This document shows positions 47,384-57,377 of a stretch of DNA of 64,000 nucleotides, piece after piece. The translations under genes and the position numbers were made by a program. The DNA comes from Burkholderia sp. BCC0322 (GTDB taxonomy: Bacteria > Pseudomonadota > Gammaproteobacteria > Burkholderiales > Burkholderiaceae), in NCBI RefSeq assembly GCF_902833045.1, contig NZ_CADFDU010000004.1, positions 558,001 to 622,000 on the forward strand, given 5' to 3'. Within the stretch, counting starts at the first letter, position 1. Every line of letters starts with the position of its first letter. Under the pieces are notes generated by a model. The model made no database searches and was not told where the DNA came from. It saw only the letters and a list, made by a program, of their open reading frames with translations.

Positions 47384-50300
47384 TGCGCCTCCTTCAGGCG
47401 GGTGTCGACGAACGCGCCGTTCAGGCAGTCGAAATGACCGCCGGGAATATCGACGGGCGTGATGCCGCCGAGCGCCTGCGCCGTCCAGTATTCGGTGAGC
47501 GCCGCGCGCTGCTGCGGAATCAGCGGGTTGCAGCGCTCCGGCACGAACAGCCGCAGCGCACCCACGTAGGGCGCGTCGCCGGCCCAGTGGCTCGCCTGCA
47601 CCGAATGCATGAAGAGCCGGTACAGCCGTTCGCGTTCGTCGAGCAGCGGATGCGCGAGCTCGTCCTGCATCGACAATCCGGCGGCCGCGCGCAGCACGCG
47701 GCGGCGCAATGCATCGAGCGGCTCGCAGCGATCGCCGAAAATCTCCAGCTGCGCCTGCAGGCTGCCGGGCGCGAGACGCGCGGGGTCGGCCTTCAATGCG
47801 TCGGCAAGCGCGTCGGCCAGCACATACGTTTCCGGAAACCCGAGCGCGTCGAGCGGCAGCCCGAGCGTCGCCGCGAAGTTGAACAGCACGAGCCGCTCGT
47901 CTTCGATCAGGTACGGAATCCGGTAGCTCGACACGATGTCGAGCGTGCGCACTTCAACGCCAAGCTGCACCAGCGACTTCGCCATTTCGAGCGCGACCAG
48001 CCCGCCCGAGCAGTAGCCGAGCACGTCGACCTCGCGCACGCCGGTGCGCCACAACGCATCGGCATAACGCCGGCCGAGCGTCGCGTTCAGGTGGCGCGCC
48101 GGCACATCGAGATAGTCCTGCGCGTCGCGCACCGCGAAGCCGAGCACCGGGCCGAGCCGCGCGAGCGCCGGCATGACCGGACGATACGCATGCACGGTGC
48201 CGAGCCCTTCGTGCACGATGACGCGCGGCACGCCGTCGCCCGGCGCCAGCGGAATCGGGCGTACGCCGGCGCGCACGCGGGGCGCAGGCGCGTGGATCAC
48301 CGCCGATGCGCGAGTCGTGCGCGGGACGGCCGGTGACGATGCGCCCGCCTGCCGCTCGCCCGCATCGCGCAGGCATTGCGCGAACGCAGCCGGCGTCGGT
48401 TGCGCGAGCACCCAGCGCAGCAGCCGGTCGAACGGATGCGCTTGCGCAAGCGGTTCCTCGCCACGCAGCCTCGACACGAGCTGCGCGATCAGCAGCGAAT
48501 CGCCGCCCGCGGCGAAGAAGTCCTGATCCGGCGTGACGTCGCGCGTATCGAGCACGGCTTCCCACAAGCCGATCAGCCGCGCCAGCAGCGGATCGGCGGC
48601 AGTCTGCGCGCAGGCCGGTCGAGCGGCCGCCGGCTCCGGCTCGCGGATGTCGGCGATGCCGGCCAGCGTACGGCGGTCGATCTTGCCGTTCGCGGTCACG
48701 GGCAGACGGTCGAGCACACGCAATTGCGACGGCACCATGTAGCCCGGCACGCGCTCGGCGACGAACGCCAGCAGCGCATCCGGCGCGATGCGCGCCGCGC
48801 CGCGCTTCACGTGCGCGAGCAGGATGTCGTAACCGAGCACGTCGAGCGGCGTGCCGGGTGCCACGCAACCCAGCGCACGATCGCCCCCATCCGACTGCAA
48901 CCATTCGAGCCACTGCGCACGCGGCACGAACAACCGCGCCGACTCGGCGCGCGCGTCGCTCGGCGTTTCCATCATCAGCCCCTGGCTGACGCTGATCTCC
49001 GGATGCTCGGTCGTCAGTTCCTGAATCACCCACCACGCATCGGCCGCCGACAACGCACGCAGCCCGGCGACCAGCGCGACCGTGTCGCGCGCGTTGTTCA
49101 GCGCGCCGGAGCTGATCATCACGTCGATCGAGTGCGGCGCGATGCCCTGCGCGTCGAGCGGCGCATTCATGTCGAATCGCTCGAACCGCATCCACGGATA
49201 CGCGGCGAAGCGCTCGCGCGCCGCCGCGAGGAAATAGCTCGACACGTCGCTGAACAGGTAGTCGATCCGTGCGCCCGCTTCGACCAGCGGCGCGAGCGCG
49301 TCGACGATCGTCCGCGTCGCCGCAGCCGTTCCCGCGCCGATCTCGAGGATTCGCCATGGCCGCTGCGGCTCGCATGCGACGATCGCGCGGACGGCCTGTG
49401 CCATCCCGTTGTGCAGTGCGTGCGCATGTTCGCCGTCGCTGTACATCGCATCGGCGATATGCGATGCGCCTTCCGGGAACATCAGGCCGGCAGGCGACAC
49501 GCTGCCGTCCACCTGCACGTCGATGCATCCCGCGCTGTCGCGGAAGTAGTCGACGAGGACGGCGGGCCACAGATCGGGCGACGCCTCCTTCGCAAACGCG
49601 TCCCAGCATGCGTGCGCATCGGCGAGGCCGGCATCGGGCCGCAGACGCCAGCCGCCTGCTTCGGCATCCGCATGCAGCACGCCGTGCCTGTCGAGCATCG
49701 CGAGCCAGTGGCGCAGCAGATGCTGCCGCGCCGCCGGCACGCGCAACCGTTCGCACAACGTCGCAAAATCCGTCGCGGCATCCTCGGTCAGCGCCCCCGC
49801 CGGCACGATCCACGCGGCCAGCGACGCAACGCAGGCCGCCTCGAGCTGGGCGACCGACCGCGCCACGTCCGCATGCGCGGGCCAGCGCGCGGTGTCGAAC
49901 GCCGTGCGCACGTGCTTCGCGATCTCGTGCAGCGCGTCGTCGTGCGCCAACGTCGACGGCTCGGCACCGTGCAGCGACGCGAAGCTCGCGAGCCTGCGCT
50001 CCGCGCCTTCGCCGAGCACGATCGTCGCGGCCGCGCCGACGAGCGGATGCGCGGTCAGCGCCGCATCGATCTCGGCCAGCTCGATCCGATAACCGCGGAT
50101 CTTCACCTGATCGTCCTGCCGCCCAAGGAATTCGAGCGAACCGTCAGCGCGCACGCGGCCAAGATCGCCGGTGCGATAAAGCCTGCGCCCGTCGCGATGA
50201 AGAATGAAGCGTTCGGCCGTTCGCACGGGATCGTTCGCGTAACCCGTGGCAAGCCCCACACCGCCGATATGAATCTCGCCGCGCACGCCGGGCGGGCACG

Positions 50301-52854
50301 GCCGGCCGAGTGCGTCGAGCACTTCCATCGTCTGCCCGGTCAGCGCGCGGCCGTATGGAATGCTGGCAAGCTGCGTGTCCGCCGGACAAATCGGATGCTC
50401 GATCGACCAGATCGATGCCTCGGTCGCGCCACCCAGGCTGAACAGCGCGCTGTCGGGCCAGCGCCGCCACCAGCGCGTGGGCAGCGTCACCGGAATCCAG
50501 TCGCCCGACCACAGCACGCGGCGCGGGCCGGGCACGTCGAGCGCCGGTTCGCCGTCGAGGTAGTCGATCAGCATCTGCCCTTGCGCGGGCACCGAGTTCC
50601 ACAGCGTCACGCGATGGCGCACGATCAGCTCGGCCCAGTGCGACGGATCGTTGCCGCGCGCCGGATCGGGCAGCACGACGCACGCGCCGCGCGCGGTCGC
50701 GCCGAAGAAGTCGTAGACGGACAGGTCGAAGCTCAGTTCGGCAAGGCCGAGCACCACGTCGCCGTCGCCGACTCGATGGCGCGCGCTGATGTCGGCAAGC
50801 GTGTTGCACACGGCCGCGTGGCTCAGCATCACGCCCTTCGGCTCGCCGGTGGAACCCGACGTATAGATCACATACGCGAGCGCGTCGCCGTCGATATCGC
50901 ACGCAGCGCGCGGCGGCCATTGCGGATCGGCCGGCAACGCATCGATATCGATGCGCACGCAACCATCATGTTCGAAGTCGAGCGCCTGCACGCTGACGAC
51001 CGCACGCACCCGGGCATTGCGCAGGATCGCCTGTTGCCGCAGCGCCGGCTGGCGGCAGTCGACCGGTACGTACGCGGCCCCCGCCTGGACGATCCCGAGC
51101 ACGGCCGCGAGCTGGTTCGCACACTTCGGCATCAGCACGGCAACGGTGTCGCCCGGGCCGGCGCCGGCCTGTTCGAGCGCGGATCGCAGCGCCGCAGCGT
51201 GTTGCGCGACGTCGCGATACGTGCGCGCGCCCTGCGCATCGATCACCACCGGCGCATCGGGCGTACGCAACGCCTGCGCGGCGAAGCCGGCCGCGATATG
51301 CGTATCCGCATCCGGGTGGACATCGGCAACGGGTGCGTCGCACGGCAGCACGATGTCGCCCGCGCGCGACCACCATTCGGCATCGGCGGCGAGCCGGCCC
51401 AGCAGCGCGACATACGCATCGAACATCGCCGCGGGCATTCCGTCCGGAAACAGTTCGTCGCGCACGTCCCAGCCGATTTCCAGTCCGCCGAACTGGTCGG
51501 TCACCTGGCAGTCGAGCCAGACCTGCGGCGTCTGACTGATCATGTAGCGCGGCGGCTCGGCGCGAGACGGGTGCTCGCCGAGCAGGCGGCCCACACTGCC
51601 GATGCCGCTCGTGAACACCACCGGCATCAGCGCCGCATCCTTGCCGCGCCGCCGCGCGAGTTCGCGCATCACGTCGACGCCGGTAAACGCGCGATGGTCG
51701 AGATCGTCGAACATCCGCGCGCCGATCGTGCGGGCGCGCTCGACGAAATCGCGCCCTTGCGTCGCATCGACCGCGAGCAGGCTCAGTGCGGTGAAATCGC
51801 CGAGCACCGCGTCGATGCGCGGATGCACGGGCGGACGGTTCAGCACCGTCAGGTTCAGGCAGAACGCGGGCGACTGGCTCCAGCGGCCGACGACCTCGGC
51901 GAACGCGGCCAGCGCGACACTTGCCGCGCTCAGCCCGAAGCGGCTCGCGTGGCCGCTCAGCGCGCCCCATTGCGCACGATCGAGCCGCGCATGCCGGTGC
52001 GTGAAACGCGGCCGCGCGTCGGCACGCCTCGCAGGCACCACCGGCAGATCGGGGCGCGCCGGCAGATCGTCGATGCGCGCCAGCCACCACGCCTTGTCGC
52101 GCGCCTGATCGGCGCGCGTGCCGGCATGGGCTTGATTGACGACATAGTCACGGAACGTCGCGTCGAGCGGCGCGGGCTGCCATTGCGGATCGTCGTAACG
52201 GCGCCGCCATTCGGCGAGCAGCAATTGCAGGCTCGCGTAATCGATCAGCGTGAAATCGACGGACAGGTGCAGCACCGCGCCATCCGGCCCGAGGCTCACT
52301 TCCGGCTGCAGCACCGGCCAGCGATCGAGCGCGTGCACCGCATGGTCGAGGCGCCCGCGCACGCTGCCTACATGCGCGTCGAATGCGTTCGCATCGGCAT
52401 CGCGCAGGTCGTGCACCGTGAGCGGCTGCCACGGCACGTCGGGCAGCACGCGCTGCCATGCGTTGTCCTCGACGATCGCGCGCAGCATCGGATGCCGCAC
52501 GACGCACGCATTCCACGCCGCCTCGAAGCGCACGCAGTCGAGATTCGCGGGCTCGCCGTATTCGACGTACAGATGGCACGCATTGCCGCCGAACTCGAAC
52601 GATTCGTGCCGGCCGAGCACGTACGCGGCCTGCACCGGCGTCAGCGCGAACCGCTCGTGCCGGCGCGCCGGATCGCTGCGCCACGCGCCGTCCTGCAGGA
52701 AGCGGACGAACGCGTCGCGTTCGGCCTTGATGCGCGCGGCCAGCTCCGCATCGAGTGCGCCGGCCGGCGCGCGATAGCGCAACTGGCCGCCGTCGTCGCA
52801 CCATAGTTCGATCTGGCGTTCGCGGCAAAGATCGAGCACGTCATCGAAGCTCAC
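47380..52854 (-). CDS. pchF: Pyochelin synthetase PchF (NRPS module: Cy-A-MT-PCP-TE)
   Basis: A 1824-aa megasynthase that adds and cyclises the second cysteine, N-methylates it and releases pyochelin. In order: a TubC-like N-terminal docking domain (1-55; RERQIELWCDDGGQLRYRAP), Cy domain (about 70-490; DFTLIDYAS motif), A domain (A3 YTSGSTGEPKG near 665), embedded methyltransferase (EIGAGTAAATR near 1170), PCP (GGDSLL, Ser1453) and thioesterase. The TE nucleophile motif reads GYCSGG, with Cys1615 in place of the usual Ser. It overlaps pchE and pchG by 4 bp. Confidence 0.96.
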   Translation of the reverse strand: MSFDDVLDLCRERQIELWCDDGGQLRYRAPAGALDAELAARIKAERDAFVRFLQDGAWRSDPARRHERFALTPVQAAYVLGRHESFEFGGNACHLYVEYGEPANLDCVRFEAAWNACVVRHPMLRAIVEDNAWQRVLPDVPWQPLTVHDLRDADANAFDAHVGSVRGRLDHAVHALDRWPVLQPEVSLGPDGAVLHLSVDFTLIDYASLQLLLAEWRRRYDDPQWQPAPLDATFRDYVVNQAHAGTRADQARDKAWWLARIDDLPARPDLPVVPARRADARPRFTHRHARLDRAQWGALSGHASRFGLSAASVALAAFAEVVGRWSQSPAFCLNLTVLNRPPVHPRIDAVLGDFTALSLLAVDATQGRDFVERARTIGARMFDDLDHRAFTGVDVMRELARRRGKDAALMPVVFTSGIGSVGRLLGEHPSRAEPPRYMISQTPQVWLDCQVTDQFGGLEIGWDVRDELFPDGMPAAMFDAYVALLGRLAADAEWWSRAGDIVLPCDAPVADVHPDADTHIAAGFAAQALRTPDAPVVIDAQGARTYRDVAQHAAALRSALEQAGAGPGDTVAVLMPKCANQLAAVLGIVQAGAAYVPVDCRQPALRQQAILRNARVRAVVSVQALDFEHDGCVRIDIDALPADPQWPPRAACDIDGDALAYVIYTSGSTGEPKGVMLSHAAVCNTLADISARHRVGDGDVVLGLAELSFDLSVYDFFGATARGACVVLPDPARGNDPSHWAELIVRHRVTLWNSVPAQGQMLIDYLDGEPALDVPGPRRVLWSGDWIPVTLPTRWWRRWPDSALFSLGGATEASIWSIEHPICPADTQLASIPYGRALTGQTMEVLDALGRPCPPGVRGEIHIGGVGLATGYANDPVRTAERFILHRDGRRLYRTGDLGRVRADGSLEFLGRQDDQVKIRGYRIELAEIDAALTAHPLVGAAATIVLGEGAERRLASFASLHGAEPSTLAHDDALHEIAKHVRTAFDTARWPAHADVARSVAQLEAACVASLAAWIVPAGALTEDAATDFATLCERLRVPAARQHLLRHWLAMLDRHGVLHADAEAGGWRLRPDAGLADAHACWDAFAKEASPDLWPAVLVDYFRDSAGCIDVQVDGSVSPAGLMFPEGASHIADAMYSDGEHAHALHNGMAQAVRAIVACEPQRPWRILEIGAGTAAATRTIVDALAPLVEAGARIDYLFSDVSSYFLAAARERFAAYPWMRFERFDMNAPLDAQGIAPHSIDVMISSGALNNARDTVALVAGLRALSAADAWWVIQELTTEHPEISVSQGLMMETPSDARAESARLFVPRAQWLEWLQSDGGDRALGCVAPGTPLDVLGYDILLAHVKRGAARIAPDALLAFVAERVPGYMVPSQLRVLDRLPVTANGKIDRRTLAGIADIREPEPAAARPACAQTAADPLLARLIGLWEAVLDTRDVTPDQDFFAAGGDSLLIAQLVSRLRGEEPLAQAHPFDRLLRWVLAQPTPAAFAQCLRDAGERQAGASSPAVPRTTRASAVIHAPAPRVRAGVRPIPLAPGDGVPRVIVHEGLGTVHAYRPVMPALARLGPVLGFAVRDAQDYLDVPARHLNATLGRRYADALWRTGVREVDVLGYCSGGLVALEMAKSLVQLGVEVRTLDIVSSYRIPYLIEDERLVLFNFAATLGLPLDALGFPETYVLADALADALKADPARLAPGSLQAQLEIFGDRCEPLDALRRRVLRAAAGLSMQDELAHPLLDERERLYRLFMHSVQASHWAGDAPYVGALRLFVPERCNPLIPQQRAALTEYWTAQALGGITPVDIPGGHFDCLNGAFVDTRLKEAQ

Positions 52855-55800
52855 AGCACGCCCTCCTCGATCGCGGCGACCGGTGTGCCGCCCTCGGCCT
52901 TCGACGCAGGCACCGCCGATGCTGCCTCGTCAAGCTGCGCGGCGAGACCCGCGAGCGTCGGCTGCCGGTAGAACGCAGCCATCCCGACCCGCACGCCGAG
53001 CCGCTCGCGCAGCTGCGCGAGCAGGCGCGTCGCGAGCAGGCTGTCGCCGCCGAGCGCGAAGAACGTCGCGTCGCGCGCGTTCGCCGGGCGGCCAAGCGCG
53101 TGCTCCCAACACGCGAGCAGCGTCGCCTGCCGTTCGTCGGCCGGCACGAACGCATCGTGGGCGGCCGGCGCATCGCCGAGCGCTCGCGCAAGCGCGTCGC
53201 CTACCGCCCGTCGATCGATCTTGCCGTTCGCGTTGAGCGGCCAGCGCGCGATGCACCACAGCGCATCGGGACGCATCGCGTCGGGCAGCCGGTCGCGCAA
53301 CCAGTCGGCCAGCGCCGCTTGCGGAGCCGCCTCGCCGACACGGCGTGCGTCGATGCACGCAAAGGCAGTCGAGCGCCAACTCCGGGAATCGTCCAGCGCA
53401 AAGCCGCACGCGTGCGCCGCCGACGCCAGCGCATCGTGCGCGAACGGCCGCGGCAGCGACGCATCGCCCGTCACCCCCGCGACGAGCTCACGCAGCGGCG
53501 AATCGCGCAGCACGTCGGCGAGCAGCAAGTGGCCATGCTGCGCCAGCAACGCCGCTGCGATCCGGAACGTGTCGCGCGGATCGTCACGCAGGTGGGCCGC
53601 CGCGAAGCTGATCACGCAATCGAACCGGCCGAGATGGCGCGCGGGCAGCAGGCCGTCCTGCATCGCCTGCAGCGTCGGCGTCGTGTGTACGAAGTACGCC
53701 TGCGCGTTGTGCAGCAGGCCTGGCGACGCGTCGAACAGCGTCACGTCGAAGCGCGGATCGTCAAGCACGCCGAGCCCCGCATCGAACCATTGCCCGGCAC
53801 GCGCGTCGAGCACCGCGACCCGCACCGGTTCGGTGTGCGCGGCGGCCAGGGCCTGCAGCGCATCGCCAAACTGGCGCAGCGCGCGTGCGCCATCCGGCAG
53901 GCGCGCCGCGAACGCGAGCGGCGCGATCCGCGGATCGAGCGGCACACGCCGCGCGGCGCCTTCAGGGTCGGCGGCGAGCACGCGCAGCGAGCCGGTCAGG
54001 TCGTCGAGATCGGCGGCATGCCAGCCGAGCAGATCGAGCGCGCCGTCGATCGAAATCGCTACGTCATCCTTTGCATGCCCATGCGCGCGCAGCGACGGCG
54101 GCCAGCCCGTATCGCCGTCGACCAGCCGATCGGCGACCGCGCGCGCGACGGCTACTTCCGCGTGCACGGTATCGGCCAGGTCCGCTTCCACGAGCGCGGG
54201 CGACGACGGCGTGGCATCCGCTGCGCGATCGGCCGGCACGAACGCAGCCGCGATACGCGCGGCTTCGCCGCCAACGACGCTTGCGCACGCACCGTCGATC
54301 AGCGGATGCGCGGCCAGCGCCGCCTCGATCTCGCCCAGTTCGATCCGGTGCCCGCGCACCTTCACCTGGCGATCCTCGCGCCCCAGGAATTCGAGCGTGC
54401 CGTCGGGCCAGTAGCGGCCACGGTCGCCCGTGCGATACCAACGGCCCGACGCCTGCTGCACGAAACGCTGCGCGGTCAGCTCGGGATCATTCCGGTAGCC
54501 GCGCGCGAGGCTGTCGCCGCCAATCAGCAGTTCGCCCGGCACATAATCCGGCACATCGCGGCCATCGGCGTCGACGACACGATAGGCCTGCCCCGGCAAC
54601 GGCCGGCCATACGGAATCGAACGCCAGTGCGGCGGCACGTCGCGCACCGTCTGCACGTTCGACCAGATGCCGGCCTCGGTCGCACCGCCGAGCGCATGGA
54701 AAGCGCAGGCGTCGCCGCACCGTTCGCGCAGACGCGCCGGCAGGTCGAGCGCGATCCAGTCGCCCGACAGCAGCGCCGCGCGCACGCTGCGGCACGCGTC
54801 GGCCGCAGCGGGCACCGCCAGCACCATTTCCAGCAGCGCGGGCGCCGAATTCCACAGCGTCACGCGATGCTGCGCGATCAGCTCGATCCAGCGCACCGCG
54901 TCGCGCGCGTCATCCTGGGTCGGCAGTACCAGCTCGGCGCCCGCGCCGAGCACGCCGAACAGGTCGTACACCGACAGGTCGAAATCGAGCGCCGAGACCG
55001 CGAGCAACCGGTCTTGCGCATGCACGCCGAGCAGGGCATCGATCGCATCGATCGTGTTGAGCGCCGCGGCGTGCGTCATCTCGACACCCTTCGGCACGCC
55101 CGTCGAGCCGGACGTGTAGATCACGTAAGCGGTGGCCTGCGGCGCCACCGCGAGCGGCGCGGCCAGCGGTTCGTGCCGCATCAGCGCCGCGATGCCGAAA
55201 TGCGGCAGCGGCGCATCGGCGAGCGTCGCGTCGCCGATCGCGGCCTTGACACCGGCCGCACGCTCGATCAGCGCCTTGCGCGCGGGTGGCTGAGCGATAT
55301 CGAGCGGCACGTAGCACGCGCCGGCGGCCAGCACGCCGAACACCGCGGCCACCTGTGCGGGCCCGCGCGGCAGACTGATCTCGACGGCATCGCCGCGACC
55401 GATGCCGGCCGCCCGCAGGCCACCCGCGATCGCCAGCGCCTGCGCAGCCAGTTCGCCGCGCGTCACCACCTGCTCGCCGCAGCGCAATGCGACGGCCTCC
55501 GGCTCGCGCGCGGCCGATGCGAAGAAGTCCGCATGCAGCGTGCGCGGCCGCGCGGATGCAGGCACTGCGTTGAGCGCATCGCGCACGCGCCGCTGCGCGG
55601 ACGGCAGCTCGACTGCGATCGGCAGCCGCCAGTCGCGATCGCACAGCGCCTGCACGAGCGCGACATACGCGCCGAACATCGCATCGATCATGCCGTCGGG
55701 AAACAGGCCGTCGACGCTGTCCCACGCGAGCAGCGCGCCATCGGGCACGCGATAGAGCTGATGGTCGAGCCATACCTGCGGCGTCTGCGAAATCATGTCG

Positions 55801-57254
55801 TGCAGATCGCCGAACACGCGCGCGAACGCGTCGGGCACGAACGGCGCGTCGCCGAGATTGCACGAGAACACGACGGGCGCTGCGCGCGGCGCGCCCTGCC
55901 GGCGCGCATCGCGCAGCACTTCGAGCGCCGGATAGGCTGCCTGTGCGATCGCGCCGTGCAGTCGCTGCTGGAGCGCGCGCACCGTGTCGGCCGCGCTCGC
56001 GTCGGCGCGCATGTCGCATTCGACGAGCAGCAGCGTCGTGAAATCGGCGATCACGCGGCCGAGGTCGGGCGCATCGCCGTGCCGGTCGAACAGCGGTACG
56101 TTGAGCAGGAACGCCTGCCGGCCGCTCCAGCGCGCGAGCACCGCGGCGAACGCCGCGCCGAACACCGACGACAGCGTGACGCCATGCTGCGCGGCCCGCG
56201 CCTGCAGGCGCGCGAGTTCGGCCGTGCTCAGCGTATGCGCGACGCGGCTGAAACGCGGCGCACGGATCGTTTCCGGCGCACAGGCAAGCGGCAATGCCGG
56301 CCCTTCGGGCAACGCGGCAAGCCGCGCATGCCAGGCATCGCGCGCCGCGGCCCGCGCTTCGCGCGTATCGGCCGCGCGACGCGCGAGCCAGGCCGGGAAC
56401 CACGTCGACGGCGCATCGGGCAACGCCGATGGCTCGGCATACGCGGCGCCGATCTCCTGCATCAGCAGCCGCACGCTGTCCACGTCGGCCGCGAGCAGGT
56501 CGACGCTCAGCCACACGCGATCCTCGCCGCCGGGCATCTGCACGAGCCCCATCATGAAGACCTGCGCGTGCTCGACGTCGAGACATTCGTGCGACCGGCG
56601 CGCGCGAAGCGACTCCCATTCGGCTTGCGCATCGGCGGCCATCTTGTCGCGCCAGTCCGCATGCGCGAACACCGGCGCGTCCGGCGCCGCGACGATCTGC
56701 TGGCGGCCACCGCTGAAGCGCGCGCGCAGCATCGGATGGCGCGCACGCACAAGTTGGCACGCCGCATCGAGACGAACGGGATCGATCGCGCGGCTGCGAA
56801 ACTCGAGGAACGCGTGACAGCTCACGCCGCCGAGCACTTCTTCGTCACTGCGGCCAAGCCAGTACGCCTGCTGGACCGCGGACAAGTCGAACGGCGCATG
56901 CACGTCGACCTCGGCAGCCTCGGCCGCCCCGACGTCGGGCATCGCGGGCGCGACGCGCGGCGCATTCGCGAGCAGCTCGGCCCACGCGCCGAGCGTCGGC
57001 GTGCGCGCGAGCGCATCGAACGTCAGCGCGTAACCGAGGCGATTCACGCGCGTCTGCAGATACATCAGCCGGATCGAATCGAGGCCGCAGCTCAGCAGGT
57101 CCTCGTCATCGTCGAGCGACGCGATTTCGTCGACGGGTTCGTCGAGCAGCTCGGCGATCATCGCGACGAGCTGCGAGCGAAAGGCTATGGGAGAAAAACG
57201 GGAAGGATCGGAATGATCGATGCTGGAATCGACAGCGGTCTGGCTCATGGGCAC
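52851..57254 (-). CDS. pchE: Dihydroaeruginoate synthetase PchE (NRPS: ArCP-Cy-A-E-PCP)
   Basis: A 1467-aa synthetase that couples salicylate to L-cysteine and forms the first thiazoline. In order: aryl carrier domain (GLDSIR, Ser60), Cy domain (about 115-560; DLLAADVDS near 256), A domain (A3 YTSGSTGVPKG near 712; GREDRQVKVRGHRIELGE), an embedded MT-like domain (about 1070-1330), which in PchE acts as the epimerase, and a C-terminal PCP (GGDSLL, Ser1405). The promoter lies in the 117-bp gap after pchR, with a Fur-like palindrome and 21-bp direct repeats. Confidence 0.96.
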   Translation of the reverse strand: MPMSQTAVDSSIDHSDPSRFSPIAFRSQLVAMIAELLDEPVDEIASLDDDEDLLSCGLDSIRLMYLQTRVNRLGYALTFDALARTPTLGAWAELLANAPRVAPAMPDVGAAEAAEVDVHAPFDLSAVQQAYWLGRSDEEVLGGVSCHAFLEFRSRAIDPVRLDAACQLVRARHPMLRARFSGGRQQIVAAPDAPVFAHADWRDKMAADAQAEWESLRARRSHECLDVEHAQVFMMGLVQMPGGEDRVWLSVDLLAADVDSVRLLMQEIGAAYAEPSALPDAPSTWFPAWLARRAADTREARAAARDAWHARLAALPEGPALPLACAPETIRAPRFSRVAHTLSTAELARLQARAAQHGVTLSSVFGAAFAAVLARWSGRQAFLLNVPLFDRHGDAPDLGRVIADFTTLLLVECDMRADASAADTVRALQQRLHGAIAQAAYPALEVLRDARRQGAPRAAPVVFSCNLGDAPFVPDAFARVFGDLHDMISQTPQVWLDHQLYRVPDGALLAWDSVDGLFPDGMIDAMFGAYVALVQALCDRDWRLPIAVELPSAQRRVRDALNAVPASARPRTLHADFFASAAREPEAVALRCGEQVVTRGELAAQALAIAGGLRAAGIGRGDAVEISLPRGPAQVAAVFGVLAAGACYVPLDIAQPPARKALIERAAGVKAAIGDATLADAPLPHFGIAALMRHEPLAAPLAVAPQATAYVIYTSGSTGVPKGVEMTHAAALNTIDAIDALLGVHAQDRLLAVSALDFDLSVYDLFGVLGAGAELVLPTQDDARDAVRWIELIAQHRVTLWNSAPALLEMVLAVPAAADACRSVRAALLSGDWIALDLPARLRERCGDACAFHALGGATEAGIWSNVQTVRDVPPHWRSIPYGRPLPGQAYRVVDADGRDVPDYVPGELLIGGDSLARGYRNDPELTAQRFVQQASGRWYRTGDRGRYWPDGTLEFLGREDRQVKVRGHRIELGEIEAALAAHPLIDGACASVVGGEAARIAAAFVPADRAADATPSSPALVEADLADTVHAEVAVARAVADRLVDGDTGWPPSLRAHGHAKDDVAISIDGALDLLGWHAADLDDLTGSLRVLAADPEGAARRVPLDPRIAPLAFAARLPDGARALRQFGDALQALAAAHTEPVRVAVLDARAGQWFDAGLGVLDDPRFDVTLFDASPGLLHNAQAYFVHTTPTLQAMQDGLLPARHLGRFDCVISFAAAHLRDDPRDTFRIAAALLAQHGHLLLADVLRDSPLRELVAGVTGDASLPRPFAHDALASAAHACGFALDDSRSWRSTAFACIDARRVGEAAPQAALADWLRDRLPDAMRPDALWCIARWPLNANGKIDRRAVGDALARALGDAPAAHDAFVPADERQATLLACWEHALGRPANARDATFFALGGDSLLATRLLAQLRERLGVRVGMAAFYRQPTLAGLAAQLDEAASAVPASKAEGGTPVAAIEEGVL

Positions 57255-57302
57255 GCCTTGTATGGGTCGTTCGATGGCGGATCCGCGCGGCGGCGGCCAC
57301 CC

Positions 57303-57327
57303 GTGAATGAGAATCTATCTCATTCAC
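57303..57327 (-). promoter_or_regulatory. Fur-like palindrome in the pchE promoter
   Basis: Perfect 10-bp arms GTGAATGAGA (57303-57312) and TCTCATTCAC (57318-57327) around a 5-bp centre. The core TGAGAATCTATCTCA matches 10 of 14 defined positions of the 7-1-7 Fur motif. A -10-like TAGATT (57317-57312, minus strand) lies inside. Confidence 0.75.
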
Positions 57328-57344
57328 TCCCATGAGCCCGGTCG

Positions 57345-57377
57345 ATTGCTTTAGGCTGCCGGTCAGTTGTTTTAGAT
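57345..57377 (-). promoter_or_regulatory. Candidate PchR operator of pchE
   Basis: On the minus strand, ATCTAAAACAAC (57377-57366) and GCCTAAAGCAAT (57356-57345), offset by exactly 21 bp. The similarity extends to the whole 21-bp units (57340-57360 and 57361-57381). The upstream half-site overlaps the last codons of pchR. The downstream one ends 27 bp before the -10-like TAGATT. Confidence 0.65.

Noticed and set aside
48376-52806. Long plus-strand open frame of 1476 codons opposite pchF
   Set aside because: It is the antisense of the NRPS gene. The translation is Arg/His/Gly-rich without domains; GC-rich codon bias keeps stops out of this frame.
52755-57335. Long plus-strand open frame of 1526 codons opposite pchE
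   Set aside because: Same cause as for pchF. It has no SD, no motifs, and an Arg/Ala-dominated composition.
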